Below, one piece after another: positions 22,018-34,391 of a DNA stretch of 64,000 nucleotides; position 1 is the first letter of the stretch; each line of letters begins with the position of its first letter. A program made the translations under genes and the position numbers. The DNA comes from Candolleomyces eurysporus. Its lineage: Eukaryota; Basidiomycota; Agaricomycetes; Agaricales; Psathyrellaceae. Where the stretch lies: contig JANBPK010000819.1 in NCBI GenBank assembly GCA_027579435.1, positions 1 through 64,000 of the forward strand, read 5' to 3'. A model generated the notes under the pieces. That model saw nothing but the letters and a program-made list of their open reading frames with translations. It was not told the DNA's origin and made no database searches.

Positions 22018-22644
22018 GCGTTTGGTTAGTCTGATCGCACGATTCCAGACGACCATGGAGTCTATTCACTTAAAGTCAGCGAATTAGTCCCATAATCCTA
22101 TACAAGTATCCTTTCATCCAGTTAGTAGTAAGTGTACAATAGTTGCTACATATCGATATCTTGATACTGTATTAAGTTTGTGATTATAAACATTTATATT
22201 TTGGATACGAGCGAATCACATGGAAGCAAACAGGGCATAGAGAATGGCTACAGAGACTTTAAAGCTATATCTAGCCATACCAAGGTCGGATGTTAATCTA
22301 GCCTCGAAGACCTTCGTAAAAGAGGTGTAGCATGTATTTCGAATACCTACTCTCAAGCGTATAGAGACAATTATACATGTTGATGATAGCAGTGACCATG
22401 CAATCAACGGAATAAATCTTCTACGCTTTCTTGCAACATGTCTCCCCTATGGCGTACCATCCGACAGAAAGACTTCCGTAGCTCTAACATGGTGTATGTA
22501 GACCGTCCGTTCCAATACTTGATACCTTCTTGCCCTCTACTCGAAATGCCGCTGCGATCATCTTGCCTGACGTCGAGAGTGCCTGATGACTGAGTTGAAA
22601 GGAACAAAGTAAAATTGGACTCGAATATTTGTTCGATTAATGGA
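22018..22644. other. Intergenic region, nothing recognised
   Basis: AT-rich 3'-flank sequence between two convergent genes. Short minus-strand frames have no recognisable content. Confidence 0.4.
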
Positions 22645-23272
22645 TCAAATGTTCCATGGACGAAGGATTGGCAGTCTATCGACTTGGTCTTCAGGGGATA
22701 GCTGTTTGTCCTGGGTATTAATAAGGACGAACTGCGACGTAGAGGATGGAAAGTATGCTGAGGAGAACCTAAGGCAAGGGTATGTACCGATTTCTGGCGA
22801 TAATTTCAGATATTGATATGGGTCGATGTGGCCTTCGGCAGAAGAGTAGTCCACCTCTAGTGTCGATAAGTCCATTATTGGGAGCAGACGCATAGTTGAA
22901 GAGTCGTAACGAGACGGAATAGGAAAGAAATTTCCCTGTGGGGTCCATTCCGTGATGTAATAAACGAATAGGGGGNACGAAGGTGTACAAGGGGTCTGCA
23001 CCAATGGACTTGAAAGTATCACCGTAAGGACCAAGGACGTGTTGCAAGTCTGTTCTGCAGGGTGCTGATTACTTGAAAGTTGGCCCTCGAAAGTATTCTT
23101 GGTCGTTGTCTGGCTCGTCCTGTAAGAGTTTCGTAGTAAGATTCTCAATGCCTAAAACAATCTCTCAGACCGTTTAAAGGCATGACAATCAAGTTTGCTT
23201 ACCTTCACAACGCTGAACAGTTACATCATCGATACCATGGCCGAGGGGCGCGCAGACCAGTTTGAACGTCAT
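22645..23272 (-). pseudogene. Orphan gene with an in-frame stop
   Basis: Starts MTFKLVCAPLGHGIDDVTVQ at 23272. Intron 23152-23202 (51 bp, phase 1) joins CEG to IENLTTKLLQDEPD. The frame reaches GPTFK and a TAA, then continues in the same frame as DLQHVLGPYGDTFKSIGADP. Dropping the N at 22976 carries it on through PLFVYYITEWTPQGNFFPIP to PILRPWNI and a stop. So one continuous protein of about 190 residues is broken only by the TAA. A very short intron over the TAA cannot be excluded. The second half is rich in aromatic residues and Pro. The family is not recognised. Confidence 0.5.
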
Positions 23273-23991
23273 GGCCACTTCTACATGATTAGCGTGTTTA
23301 CAGTCGATCAAGACGACTGAATAAAGCGGCGGCAAACGAACTCAGTAAATAAACCTTCCTTCCTTGAGATAATGCCAAAGCAAAGATAAATTGGATGTTG
23401 ATTGAAAAGACCAGCTGGTCCACTTTTAAGAACGCAGTCGGGCGCTTACTGGGTAAAGACGGCTAAGCACATAATCTGGGGACCGGATTGAGGACGGATG
23501 GAATCTTACTTGGGGGATATACATAACAAACTATGCGCATTACTTTAAAGCTATGAGAGAGATTGAGCTGGCATCTAAAATGAGTCCACAGGTGACGAAG
23601 ATGGCGAAAGAGAAGACAAGGAGGGGACGATCATTGCCTGATCCAATTTAGTAACTTGAACGTGTCACGTGTAAATCCACGGAATTTGCCGAATCAATAA
23701 TTTCTCTCAAATCGCCAGTTAACGGACCTTATCTCGCACTTAGTCTCAATATTTCCTTCGCAACGTCGAGCGAGTCAGTATATAATAACCCGTAGCATTC
23801 AAGAAAAATTGCTATCACCGAATATAATAATCTGCCGATTCACTGCTCTTGTTTGGGGCAATAGGGGCAATAGGGGCTTATCCCAGCAGTATAAAAGGAA
23901 CCGACTTGACTTGCGCTGGTACAGACTCACTCCCCGAGAACCCAAGTCAATCCTACCCATATCCACATATTTCTACTCGCCCATACCCACG
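23273..23991. other. Divergent intergenic region upstream of the Helitron gene
   Basis: AT-rich. It separates the minus-strand orphan gene from the Helitron protein gene and should contain the Helitron 5' terminus, which I could not place. The repeated unit aataggggc occurs in tandem near 23860. Confidence 0.35.
23890..23897 (+). promoter_or_regulatory. TATA box of the Helitron protein gene
   Basis: tataaaag about 95 bp upstream of the inferred start codon at 23992. It suggests the element still carries its own promoter. Confidence 0.5.
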
Positions 23992-26900
23992 ATGAGCATG
24001 AATTATCAATCTTTCTTGCGCTGCCCGACTTATGTCATTGGTAAGAGGATCAACATATAAATGCGTGTACTCTGTTCTAACCACTTCTCACCACTAAATC
24101 GCAAAATTAGTTGACAGGGTTATATCTGTGAATCCTCCTCAAGTAAACACGACAGCCATGAGGTTTGAACTCGTGGAGTGGAACTCACTGTACGATTTCA
24201 AGAGCGTTTCTCGTCTTATACATCAGGGAGATCATCGGGTGTCTGACCCCATCTATCTCGTCTTCAGAACGTCTCTGGATGTCGTGATTAAAGGCTACCA
24301 TTACCTCACAATACCACTTCTGAGGATCATTGCTCAAGGACACGGTATAAAACTGGCCCGAAATCCATCCAAAAGAGAAATAGAACACCTAATTAGAGCT
24401 CACCGGTGCCATAAGGAGTGCGACAATCTCTACTACGTCTTCAAGCAAAGATCAAGGGCCAGACCAGTGCGTCCTTGGTCTGGCCAGGTGTCAATCGACA
24501 GATGGGAATCCGATAGATCCAGGGCCCCCATTCGAGATGCTAGCAACCAGAGAGGTGCAGGTGAAAATTTTCCATCTGAACGACCGCCACCTCCGGCAAC
24601 TATTCCTTTGGATCTTCCGTCCCAAGAAACAACGGCTTTTGACCTGAAGCAAGATCTTAGTTCTACAGAAATTCAAGATATGTCGCACTTGAATACTGTC
24701 CCTGCTTCTAGGGTCCTCGCCATCGTAAAGGAATGGCAGAAGGAAATGGCGCTAGACAAATTCATTCGCCTACCATGTGCCGCATGCAGCGGCCTTAGGT
24801 TCGGGCAGGAACTCATAGAAGTTCACGCCAGGGACGTGGATTTGACTTTGCTACGAAATGACGAGTTACCGTCTTGTCTCCTGCCAGATTCATATGATTT
24901 TCATCTTTATGAAAGAGCCATTCTTGAGCCGAAGGGACTTGAAGATCCACTTGCAAAAGGTTTAATGCGATTTTGTCAAGAATGTCGAAGCGACTTATCC
25001 AGAGGCAAGATGCCAAAATTTGCACTCTGCAACTGGCTATACTACGCCAGAGAGAAGGTCCCCAAAGACGTATATGCTGCTTTTAAAGACATGAGCGTTT
25101 TTGAGAAGGCGATGATATGCCGGGTCAGGACGAATAGTCTTTTATGTCGGTTTAGCTTATACAAGGAGCCTGACATAGGTGACAATGTGAGGCTCAATAG
25201 AAGGCACATACGAGGTAATATCATCTCCACGCCTTTCGACGTTGGTCGGATGAACTCGATACTTCCCCCTTCCCCATCAGAAATCAGGGATACAGTCTGT
25301 GCTCTTTTCGTTTCGACACAAATGCCCAGCAAAGCTACCATCCAACAATTGCGGCCGATTCTTGTTCGTAAAAGCCGTGTAAAACTGCTCATTGAATTCT
25401 TGTTACAAAGCAATCCGCATTACCGCATATCAGAGTCGTTCAAGGGGTACAGCTCTGAATATTTGGAGGCTTTGTTCTCAGGGCCGGAAGATGAAGGGGT
25501 GCCTACATCTACACGTATTGGTCATCTGCCTATTAAGGAGGCTCTCGAAGCCCCAATGGCTGATTATACCGGACGATTGGACGACCTGGAAGGTCTATTC
25601 ATGGAAAACGTTGCCTATACCTCTGGGGATATGACGGCCAAGAGCTACAGGGAAATGACCATGATTGCTTTACAAAGATGTAGAGAGGGTCATCCTTTTG
25701 TTTGCAGTCGAAGTGGGTCTACGGCTGTACCGGATATAGACAACCCTAACTGGCTAAGCTGGGCCCATCCAGACTCAGATCCTTATGGTATCGGAGGTTT
25801 CAACGATCCGCGAAGGAAACGTCGAATTAGCATGGGACAACAACTTAAGCATCTCCTAGCCGTTCAAGATCCTTTCTTCGAAAAGGACTACGCCATAGCT
25901 TTCGATGTCTACAACATCCTCAGGAAATCCATGGTAAACACGAGCCTGCGCTTTTGTGTTCCTATATCGTCTTACGCACGAGTGGTGGACGACATAGTCC
26001 ATTTAAATCGTGAAGTACTCGCGACTATGAGGATGCGTTATATGACCGATCCATTGTACCAACCTCAAACTAGGCAAGAGAGGGACATACTTCGCATCAT
26101 GACTTCTATCACACCAGTAGCGAAGCAGGTACCAGGGAGCACGTCTCAACGGATACGTATGAGAAATGAGATCAGAGCACTCATATGTCAGCGAGGATCT
26201 CCTACCTTATTCATAACACTTAACCCTGCAGATCACCATCATCCGATCGTTCGAGTGTTGGCGCTCCGGTGTGCTACAGAGACTGATATTATGGATTTGC
26301 CAAATTTTAGCGCGTCTGATCGAATGCGAATTTCTCTAGGCCACCCAGCTGCCTGCGCTCAGTTTTTTGATCAAATGATCAAGGCGTTTATAAGAATAAT
26401 CTTGCGTCATGGAAGGAAAGAGAAGAGACCTGGATTATTTGGGCATTGTGAGGCTTACTACGGGACGGTTGAAACCCAGGGAAGAGGTAGTCTGCACTGC
26501 CATATGCTAGTCTGGTTGAAAGGCCATCTTCCTCCGGAGGTTCTCGCCGACAGACTGAAGCGGTCCGATACATACAGGAAAAAACTCAGCCAGTGGATCG
26601 ACTCTTTCATGGCGTCTGGTTTCCTTGGATCAAGATCCCATCTGAATCATTCAGACCTATCGCTGTACGGGGATCTCGACCCGATCATCCAGTCTTCGCA
26701 TCCGGGAACCCATACTGGTCCTCAAGCGGCCGAGTCTGACCCACAAACCTTCAAAATCCATATGCTAGAGCATATAGATGAGCTTCTACTAAAGTTTCAG
26801 ATCCACAAGCATACAGGAACATGTTGGAAATATCTCAAGCCAGGGGAGGCTAGAAACGAGAAAAATTGCCGGTTTGGATTAGATGGCACCGTCAACGATG

Positions 26901-29900
26901 CTACGGAAATAGATCCTGTCTCAGCCGAGATAAGGATAAGAAGAACTCATCCCAAGATGACGGTATTCAACCCCACTCTGACATTTTTGATGAAGTGCAA
27001 CACAGACTTAAAATTCATAGGATCTGGAGAAGACGCCATGGCTTTTATGTACTATGTGACCGACTATATCACTAAAGCACCGCTTTCAATGCACGCAGGA
27101 TTGTCAGCTTTGGCGTACGCCATCCGTGTTTGCCAATCAAGAGGACTTTTAGACTCGACACTTCAAGTAGACAAAGGAGAGGCTGCACGACGAGCAATTA
27201 CTATAGCCATCAACAGCATGCTAGGCCATCAAGAATTATCGCACCCTCAAGTAATGAGTTTCATTCTTGGTTACGGAGAATCTTACACTAGTGATCGGTT
27301 TCATCCAGTCAATTGGTCTGAAACGCTGCAGTATGTCAGTCAGAACCTGGAAGAGCATAGTCGAGACCCTTCTTGTGGAGCTCAAGAAGAAAAGAATAAG
27401 GAAATGAAGATGATTGTCACCACGGAGAAGGGGAACATAGTTGCTTCTAATTATCTGCTAGACTACATATTTCGACCTTCGACTAGCACCTACGAGTCTA
27501 TGAGCTTGTACACATACTGGTCTAGCGTTTCGAGAGTTACGCTCCCACTTGGGTCTGATGGATATCCGAGAATCAGTTCCACCATTACCAAGTTCTCCTC
27601 GGAACGTCACCCGCAATATCGAACCCACGGAGTAAGGACTAGAAGACATGGCGTAGTTCCTGTTCTTTTAGGTCCAAAGATCTCAAGGAGAAAGGGGACC
27701 GAGGGTGAGACTGAATCGTGGTCAAAGGATATGTGCATTCTCTTTAAACCTTGGAGGACACCAGACACTCTAAAAGAGCAAGGTTCGACCTGGTATGACT
27801 CTTTGCAAGAGGCTTACAAGCGCTTCACGAAGGTGGAACGCCATATAATTATCAACATGTCGCTCTTATCGGAGGCCAAGGTTGCCAGAGATCAGCGCCC
27901 AAGAAGAAAGACGAGACTCCGTACTTTATGGACCGACGAGGAGGCAGCCCGAATGGCTTCGAGCATGCAAGAAGACTTGTTAGGACCGTATGTGAAAGAA
28001 GGCGAAGGAAACGTATACTCTGTCTTGCACGAGTCTACACTACCATACGTATCATCTCAGAGTGTCGTTCAGCCTCTCCAATTAGAGGTCCTCTTAGGCA
28101 AAGAAGTCTCAGCAATGTTTGACGAGTGTCAGATCGAAAAAAAATGAAAAATTCCGGACCATACCTGGTGAAGAAGGGGTAGAAAATAGAGGTGACTCTA
28201 TTCCACTAGCCGTACGGGATCACCAGATTTACATGACAGGAACCAGGGAAATCACCGAGGCAGCAATTAAAGGGACGAAAAGGAAAAGAGCCGTAAAGGT
28301 GGGAAAGTCATCTCAACCAGGCATCTCCAATAATCCTACTGTCACCATCGAGAACTTGACAGGAACTCAAGCTAGCTATTCCGTGCGCAAACACGACTTG
28401 GTAGACCGCCTTGTTTGTTCCGAAGGGCTAACAAATAACAAGGCACAAGCGAGAGCCTTTCGAATTATCGCGCAACATGTTCTCGAAGGTCAGGATCAAT
28501 TGCTGATGTACGTGGGCGGCAAGGGAGGAACTGGGAAATCGCACATTGTCAAGACGGTAGTCAAGCTGTTTACGGACTTAGGGCGTTTACATGAGCTGCG
28601 TCTGGGAGCGCCTACAGGCATCGCAGCTGCCCTGATAGGTGGCAGTACCCTTCATTCTCTACTATGTTTACGACCTTCACAGAGGGGGAGGCTGTCCGAA
28701 AAATTATCCAACGAATGGAGAATGGTGAGATACCTGATCGTAGACGAAGTCTCCATGGTCGGAGCTCAGTTCCTGTCAACCATGTCGTCTAGGCTCTCTA
28801 TGGCGAAAGGGGACGTGCCTCGTAGTCAGACAAGGATATTCGGCGGTATTAGCATCATCTTCTTAGGGGATTTTTGCCAACTGGCGCCTCCCAAGCAACC
28901 TAGCTTGTTCTCTTACCGGCTTGTCAGGGACCCATCATTCATAGACACTAGCAACACATGTGGGATAGACGCCATAGCAGGCGCCTATCTGTGGCGACGA
29001 GTTGAGACGATCGTACAGCTGAAAAAGAACGTCAGACAGCTCGAGGATCCAACGTACGACAAGGTTCTTACTTGTATAAGAGACAACAAATGCCTCGGCG
29101 TGGACGGCATCCAAAACGTTATCGCAGGGAAGACGGTACTTCAACATCTGTCTAGTAGGCTACTTTCGAATGTCTACGCTGAAGACAAGGAGTCGCTTAG
29201 GATGTTCTCAAATGCACCGGTGATTGTAGGGAGCAAAACTCTTAGAGATGCATTAAACGTCCGGTTGCTTACGGCACACGCCTCTGGTTTGCACAGAAAG
29301 GTTCACCTCTACTATTCGACCGATAAAGTAAAAGGGTACGCAGTAACTGGCGCCATGGCGGACCGCCTACACAACATGCCAGCAAGGATGACTAGGGAAC
29401 ACTTAGGAAAGCTCCCTTTATTCATAGGGATGAGAGTAATGGTCTTGGACAACGTGTCAGTTCCTTATAAAGTGGTCAATGGCTCTGAAGGAACGGTCCT
29501 CAAGATTATATACTCTGAAGACACTACTGGTAGGAGGAGAGCGGACGTCGTCTACGTCGAACTTAAATCAAGCCTCATCGAAGTCCCAGGGCTTGAAAAA
29601 GGAGTCGTTCCCATTTTTTCCAGACCTGTGACTGTGAAACAGCAAATCAATGTGGGCGAAGTCAGCTCGAAAAGCTATCGTCGGTTTCAGATACCATTGG
29701 CCCCAGCATACTCTTACACGGATTACAAAAGTCAAGGAAGAACTTTGGACTCTGTCATAGTAGATCTGGCTACGTCCAAGGGACAAGGAGTCTATGTCAT
29801 GCTCTCAAGGGTCAAGTCGTTGAAGGGACTAATAATCTTACGCCCATTTCCTTCCAAACGAATATTTGAAAGGATGTCTGGCGAGTTAAGGGAAGAGCTT

Positions 29901-30041
29901 GACAGACTGGATCTGCTTGAACAAAGGACCAAAGCAGACTATAAAAGACGATATCCGATGGGTGATCTACTTTCCACACGAGAACCCTTTAGACATGTAG
30001 GAGACGATCCCGCCAAAGATAGTGACAGTTCTGAATTCTAG
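23992..30041 (+). mobile_element. Helitron (rolling-circle transposon), termini not located
   Basis: Identified by its RepHel protein gene. The 3' end must lie before 30593, where the neighbouring ribonucleotide reductase gene ends, and the 5' end after about 23272. I looked for a CTRR terminus preceded by a hairpin in 30042-30592: several CTAA/CTGG tetranucleotides are present but none has a convincing hairpin upstream. Coordinates given are those of the coding region. Confidence 0.8.
23992..30041 (+). CDS. Helitron RepHel protein (HUH Rep + PIF1 helicase), one frameshift
   Basis: Exon 1 (23992-24040) encodes MSMNYQSFLRCPTYVI. Intron 24041-24110 (70 bp) leads to the main exon. If one A in the run of eight at 28137-28144 is ignored, the product is about 1992 residues, normal for a complete RepHel. 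Order of domains: an N-terminal SAP-like helical segment (LTIPLLRIIAQGHGIKLARN); Cys pairs CAAC and CQEC; the Rep HUH motif GSLHCHMLVWL near residue 810; the Tyr motif YYVTDYITK near residue 997; then a PIF1-type SF1 helicase with Walker A GGKGGTGKS, Walker B LIVDEVSM, GDFCQLAPP, DYKSQGRTLDSV and YVMLSRVKSLKG. The Rep half stops at 28145-28147 in its own frame. The enzyme nicks and unwinds DNA for rolling-circle transposition. No other disabling change was seen. Confidence 0.9.
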
Positions 30042-30592
30042 GCCACTTACCTTGACCTAATCTTTAGCTATAATTCTTGAAATAATCTAAAGATTCATCC
30101 TACGAACTTCAGTGCAAGCAAAAATAAAAATAAAAAATAACCTGGTAGGGTCTATCACGAAACTATATTTTGGGCTCTTTCGTCCTCAAAGTCTAGCAAA
30201 CTCCCTATTCCGCTCCAGTCCCTTACGTCTTATATAATTTTCCAACCGCTCTAATAAGAAATATGAGGACTGAGAGATCCGTTTTTAGGTAGCTTAAAGC
30301 CCAGTTTCGCATTTCCGTCATATCCCATTCTCTGTACGCGCTCTAGAGTTGTCCAACTGAGAGAAGCATTCCAATCGAAGAAGATTAAATGGAGGCATAT
30401 CTGGTCCCAAGCCTTGAATAACCTGTGGTGTACCAAGATACAATGTAACCGAATTGAAACGAGCAATACTGGATTCCAAGAAGACTAGATAATAATTTAC
30501 AGGTGTTTATAAGATATGTCGTTCCATCATGTCCATAAGCAAGATAACGCGCCAAAATGCTGAAATCTAACACGTTCGCTATATTGAGATGA
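30042..30592. other. Spacer between Helitron gene and ribonucleotide reductase gene
   Basis: Tail-to-tail spacer, AT-rich, with an A-rich tract (aaaaataaaaataaaaaat) at about 30120-30138. Probably contains the Helitron 3' end. No gene recognised. Confidence 0.35.
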
Positions 30593-33500
30593 TCAGCACG
30601 CCTCCTCTTCCTTGATGGGTTCGTCATTCCGCCAAGACCCGATGGATAATGTGATGGAAGGCGGGATTAGAGCCGGCCTCGTTCTCAAACGATGCATCCC
30701 CGTTTTAAGTCCAGATCTCCATGCATGCAAGATAGTGCGACCCTATGCAAAAGAGGTAAGCAGGGGATCGAATAGAGACAAGGAAACAGACGAATTTGAG
30801 GAATACGCTTATAAAGTCTGAGAGAGCTCACCACAGTAGTCATTGTAGGCTCTAAGAAGTGGAAAGACAAACTCTGGCTCTGGCACACGAAGGGGGCCCT
30901 TTCAGACGCCATTCTGACCATCACATCAGAACTAATCTCCCATGCTGTCTTGAAAATGGCCTTCAGTTTGTCCGACAAGCCGTCTATGTTCTGTATGGAA
31001 CCTTCGAAAAAAGAGGGTGAGATGCTGCGGTAAGTAAACCTAAACTGATCTCGTACCTTCATCAGCAATTATTTGGTCTTTAATCGCGTCATTCCACATC
31101 CCAACATCGCAGAGATAGCTTATTAATAGCTTGTTGATCATCGTGAATCGACCAGAAGAATCTTGATGGGTGTAAATAAGGCTATACGCGTGTAAGTCAA
31201 ATTTTGAATAACGAAGTTGAAGGACGTAGGGATAGACACACCTAGGGAAAGGCTCGAATGATTCGGTACATTGAGTGAACCGAGACGTGCCGCAGCTGGG
31301 CATGTAAGCGGTAACATGAGAATTACACATTCCCATCGAAACCTTCCTTCTCAGCGATGCCCAGTCATAACGCCCTTCTTCAGGTAGCGTATTCCAGTAG
31401 TCGTATTGTAGCCATCCCTCGTCAGCTGGACTATGCTTGAAGGCAGGATACACTCCAAACGTCTTCGTCAGGTTACAGCTTTCGTCGAGCGCGGAATAGT
31501 AGATTGTCTCCGCAATGCGGCGGTTCGTCTCGAAGGCCCCCTCGCTGTCAAAGGGCACGGCCATCAAAGCGAAGGCATCAGCCAGACCCTGAATACCTAT
31601 TCCGATCGCCCTGTTTGAGGAGGCGGCCCTGTCGGATGAGTATACCGGGTAGCGTGTTTTGTGGATGGCACGATTGAGTGAAAACACTACGTGGCGAACG
31701 ACTGATTCGAGAGCCTGATAATCGAAGGTTCTATCGCTCTTCACAAAGGTCGGTAGCAACACCGAGGCCATAGTGCAGACAGCGGTTTCCTCTCGAGACG
31801 AGTACTGCATAAGTTCTGCACAAGGGCTGGAATGAGTGATTGTACCCTGATGACGGTCATTACTAGTGCCTGAGATGGGGTAAAGATTAGTGATAAGGAA
31901 AGAAATGTTGAATTCCGGTTCAAACACTTACGATTGACAGAATCTTTGAAAAGGATCGACGGGCCTCCGCATTCGATCTGGCTTCGGATGATCTCTTTCC
32001 AAAGATCGCGAGCGCGTATCGTCTTCTTGCCTACTCCTCGTTGCTCAAAGAGTTCATAGGCGGTTTGAAATGTCGCACCATGGAGATCGACCAGTTGTGG
32101 CACTTCTGAAGGGCAAAAAAGGGTCCAATCTTCGTCGTTCTCCACGCGACTCATGCTGTGGACATGTAAGGATGAATCCATACTCATTTACATAAAACGG
32201 AGACAGACTCACAAAAGATCGTTTATCCAGAGCGCGTAGAAGATACTCAAAGCCCGGTTTCCATCGGATCCTTTTACGGTTTTCATTCGAACAAAATCAA
32301 AAACGTCAGCGTGCCATGGCTCCAGGTAGACTGTAAGTGTGCTAGGGAGGTTGGTGTCTTTGCGCTCGATCAATCCCATGGCAGCATCTAACATCCTCAG
32401 CACTGGTACCAATCCGCTGCGTTTAACGCCTTTGATCTTAGTCCTAATGCGAGAAGATGTCAGTTGAAAATAATAAAAAACCAACCCTATTATCACTTAC
32501 CCTTTAGCTGGAACGTAATGTAATCCTAGCCCTATTCCACCTCCATTGCGGCTTATCTTGATGATTTTTGTAACAGTGTTACCGATGAAATCATCGAGCT
32601 GCTCTTCGGCCGGTAGAAGGAAGCAAGAGCTGAGCTGTGCAGAACTGGTTCCACTATTAAGCAGGGTAGTAGACGCGAACGAGAACCGCAGCAGTGAGAG
32701 GTTGTCGTAACATTCCTTGACTGCTTCAGTATCAGGTCCATGGACGCTCAGAGCTGCTCTCAGGAACATATGCTGGGGTCGTTCCATCACTGAACTCTCT
32801 CTGTGCAAGAGATAGTTTTTTTGCATCGCGTTGAGCGCCGTGCTAGAAGCAAAAACAAACAAAGAATGTCAGTATAGTAGATCAGGAAAAACAAAATAAA
32901 AATAAAAATATCAAGAATAAAAGGAAAAGAAACCCGTTCAGAAGAAATAAAGGGCGAGATCAGGTTTAGGAGAAGAAAGGTAGATAAAAATAGGAGAAAG
33001 AAATCGTAATAAAATAAAATAAAAGGATGGAAAGACACGTAGAGCTGGAAGAGCTGAATAGACTCACTAATTGAACACGTTGTCTCTACTTTCGACAATC
33101 ATTGCATCTAATGCGTCACTATTCCGCTCCACCATGTCGACAAATTCATCGGAGAGTAGTTCTTCTGCTTCGATCATGGCGACTGAAAATTTAGAAGGTG
33201 TGACGCGGTAGATAGACTCTCGAGCTATGCTAGCCGCGATAGACCCGTATAACAGGTCTGTGGACACTAGTTGGGCGGATAGGTCGCTGGTAATGATCTA
33301 CATGAGATGCATGGAGAGACATGAGAGACATGAGGGACAAGCAGTGATAGTTATCGGACGTGCGTACTTCGATTTCATGACTCGGGGTTTCGGGCCGCAA
33401 TTTCCCGGCTACAAGCCTTGCCAATCTAACCGCGAAGTCAGTCAAACCGGTTTCGTTCGTGGAAGTGCCTCCAATAAAACGGTATATGGCATAAGATTTA

Positions 33501-33927
33501 AAAGCAAAAATACTCACGAAAAGGCACGTTCTTTGACTCGGCGGCTGGGCCTGGTGACTTTTGTGGACTAAGTTGTGCAATTTGTCAGAGTTCAGAACGT
33601 ACCACCGAAGAGAAAAAAAAAAANAAAAAGGGCAAAAACACTTACGTTTACAATTCTTTTGTATAACTAAAGCCATTATCAGTATGTCTATACCTCTCCA
33701 TATAGAGGCCAACATACCTTGTCCAAACTAAAAACTTCAACGCGCCTTGACGAAAAAGCAGTGAGCAAAGGCGGTCGAAAGAGAAACAGACCAACTCACC
33801 CATCTAGAAAGGAAGGTGAAGAAACCATGTCAATACGTCAAAGGAGTAGTTAGCAATGCCAGTAACAACAGCCGAACGAATGCATACCTCTCTTGAGAAC
33901 TCGGAGTCGAGCATACTCTCCTGACAT
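30593..33927 (-). CDS. Divergent class I ribonucleotide reductase large-subunit paralogue
   Basis: The gene has many short introns. The start MSGEYARLRVLKRDGR uses a 4-nt micro-exon (33800-33803) to complete the ATP-cone motif KRDGR; the next exons of the cone are uncertain. From 33267 down the chain is clear: ASIARESIYRVT, MQKNYLLHRESSVMERPQHM, QLSSCFLL (first active-site Cys kept), NGGGIGLGLHYVPAKG, LEPWHADVFDFVRMK, WTLFCPSEVPQL. Next come HSSPCAELMQY (Cys and Glu kept; the usual Asn is Ser), AVCTMAS (second Cys kept), and MPSCGTSRFTQCTESFEPF, where the usual PTAST loop and NNES are altered. The C-terminus reads SGLKTGMHRLRTRP, where the radical-transfer Tyr-Tyr pair is His-Arg. It then ends EEEAC, with only one Cys of the usual pair. 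No frameshift is needed across about 2.5 kb. It is therefore probably expressed or recently so, but unlikely to catalyse ordinary NDP reduction. Confidence 0.82.
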
Positions 33928-33988
33928 GTTAGTGAATCTTTATTTGCGTTACAGAGGAGCAATGTTCAAGCACGAGTGAGATTTATCC

Positions 33989-33998
33989 CCTTTTTATA
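33989..33998 (-). promoter_or_regulatory. TATA box of the ribonucleotide reductase paralogue
   Basis: TATAAAAAGG on the minus strand, about 62 bp upstream of the ATG at 33927. A canonical promoter supports a gene that can be transcribed. Confidence 0.5.
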
Positions 33999-34391
33999 GC
34001 ACTTCGACGTACCTCTACCAAGACAAGCCTTCTAGAACCTATTTACGAATTAAAAAAAATTATTAAATTAACTCGCTCGAAGGATTTCCCACAGAATAAC
34101 GAGACCAGCAGAGAGCGGAAGATGCCGACTTCAAGTTAAGTGGGACTTAGCAGCTGATATGATACAGTTAAACGAAGGAATTATCGAGTCCAGCATCTTA
34201 TTCGCTGCCTTTGGCGTTATAACCATTATCTCTGCACTATAGTACCGAACATTACAGCGAACAAGGCGAAGACCATCAGTAAATGTGGGCAACAGCTAAT
34301 AAAGGCACGTGTTGGCAAGAATTTGTAGTATTTAAGAAAGAACCTGAATTTTTACTCGTCACCACTTTCACTGCATCCCTCTCTCGTCGAA

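Noticed and set aside
28130..28150. Programmed -1 ribosomal frameshift at the A-run
   Set aside because: The helicase frame is +1 relative to Rep; a -1 slip would enter the wrong frame.
28119..28160. Separate start codon for the helicase ORF
   Set aside because: The ATG there is out of the Rep frame and the bases after the A-run continue the RepHel protein; a one-base error explains the split better than two genes.
30042..30592. Helitron 3' terminus at CTGGT (about 30141) or CTAAT (about 30250)
   Set aside because: Neither has a GC-rich hairpin in the preceding 20-30 bases.
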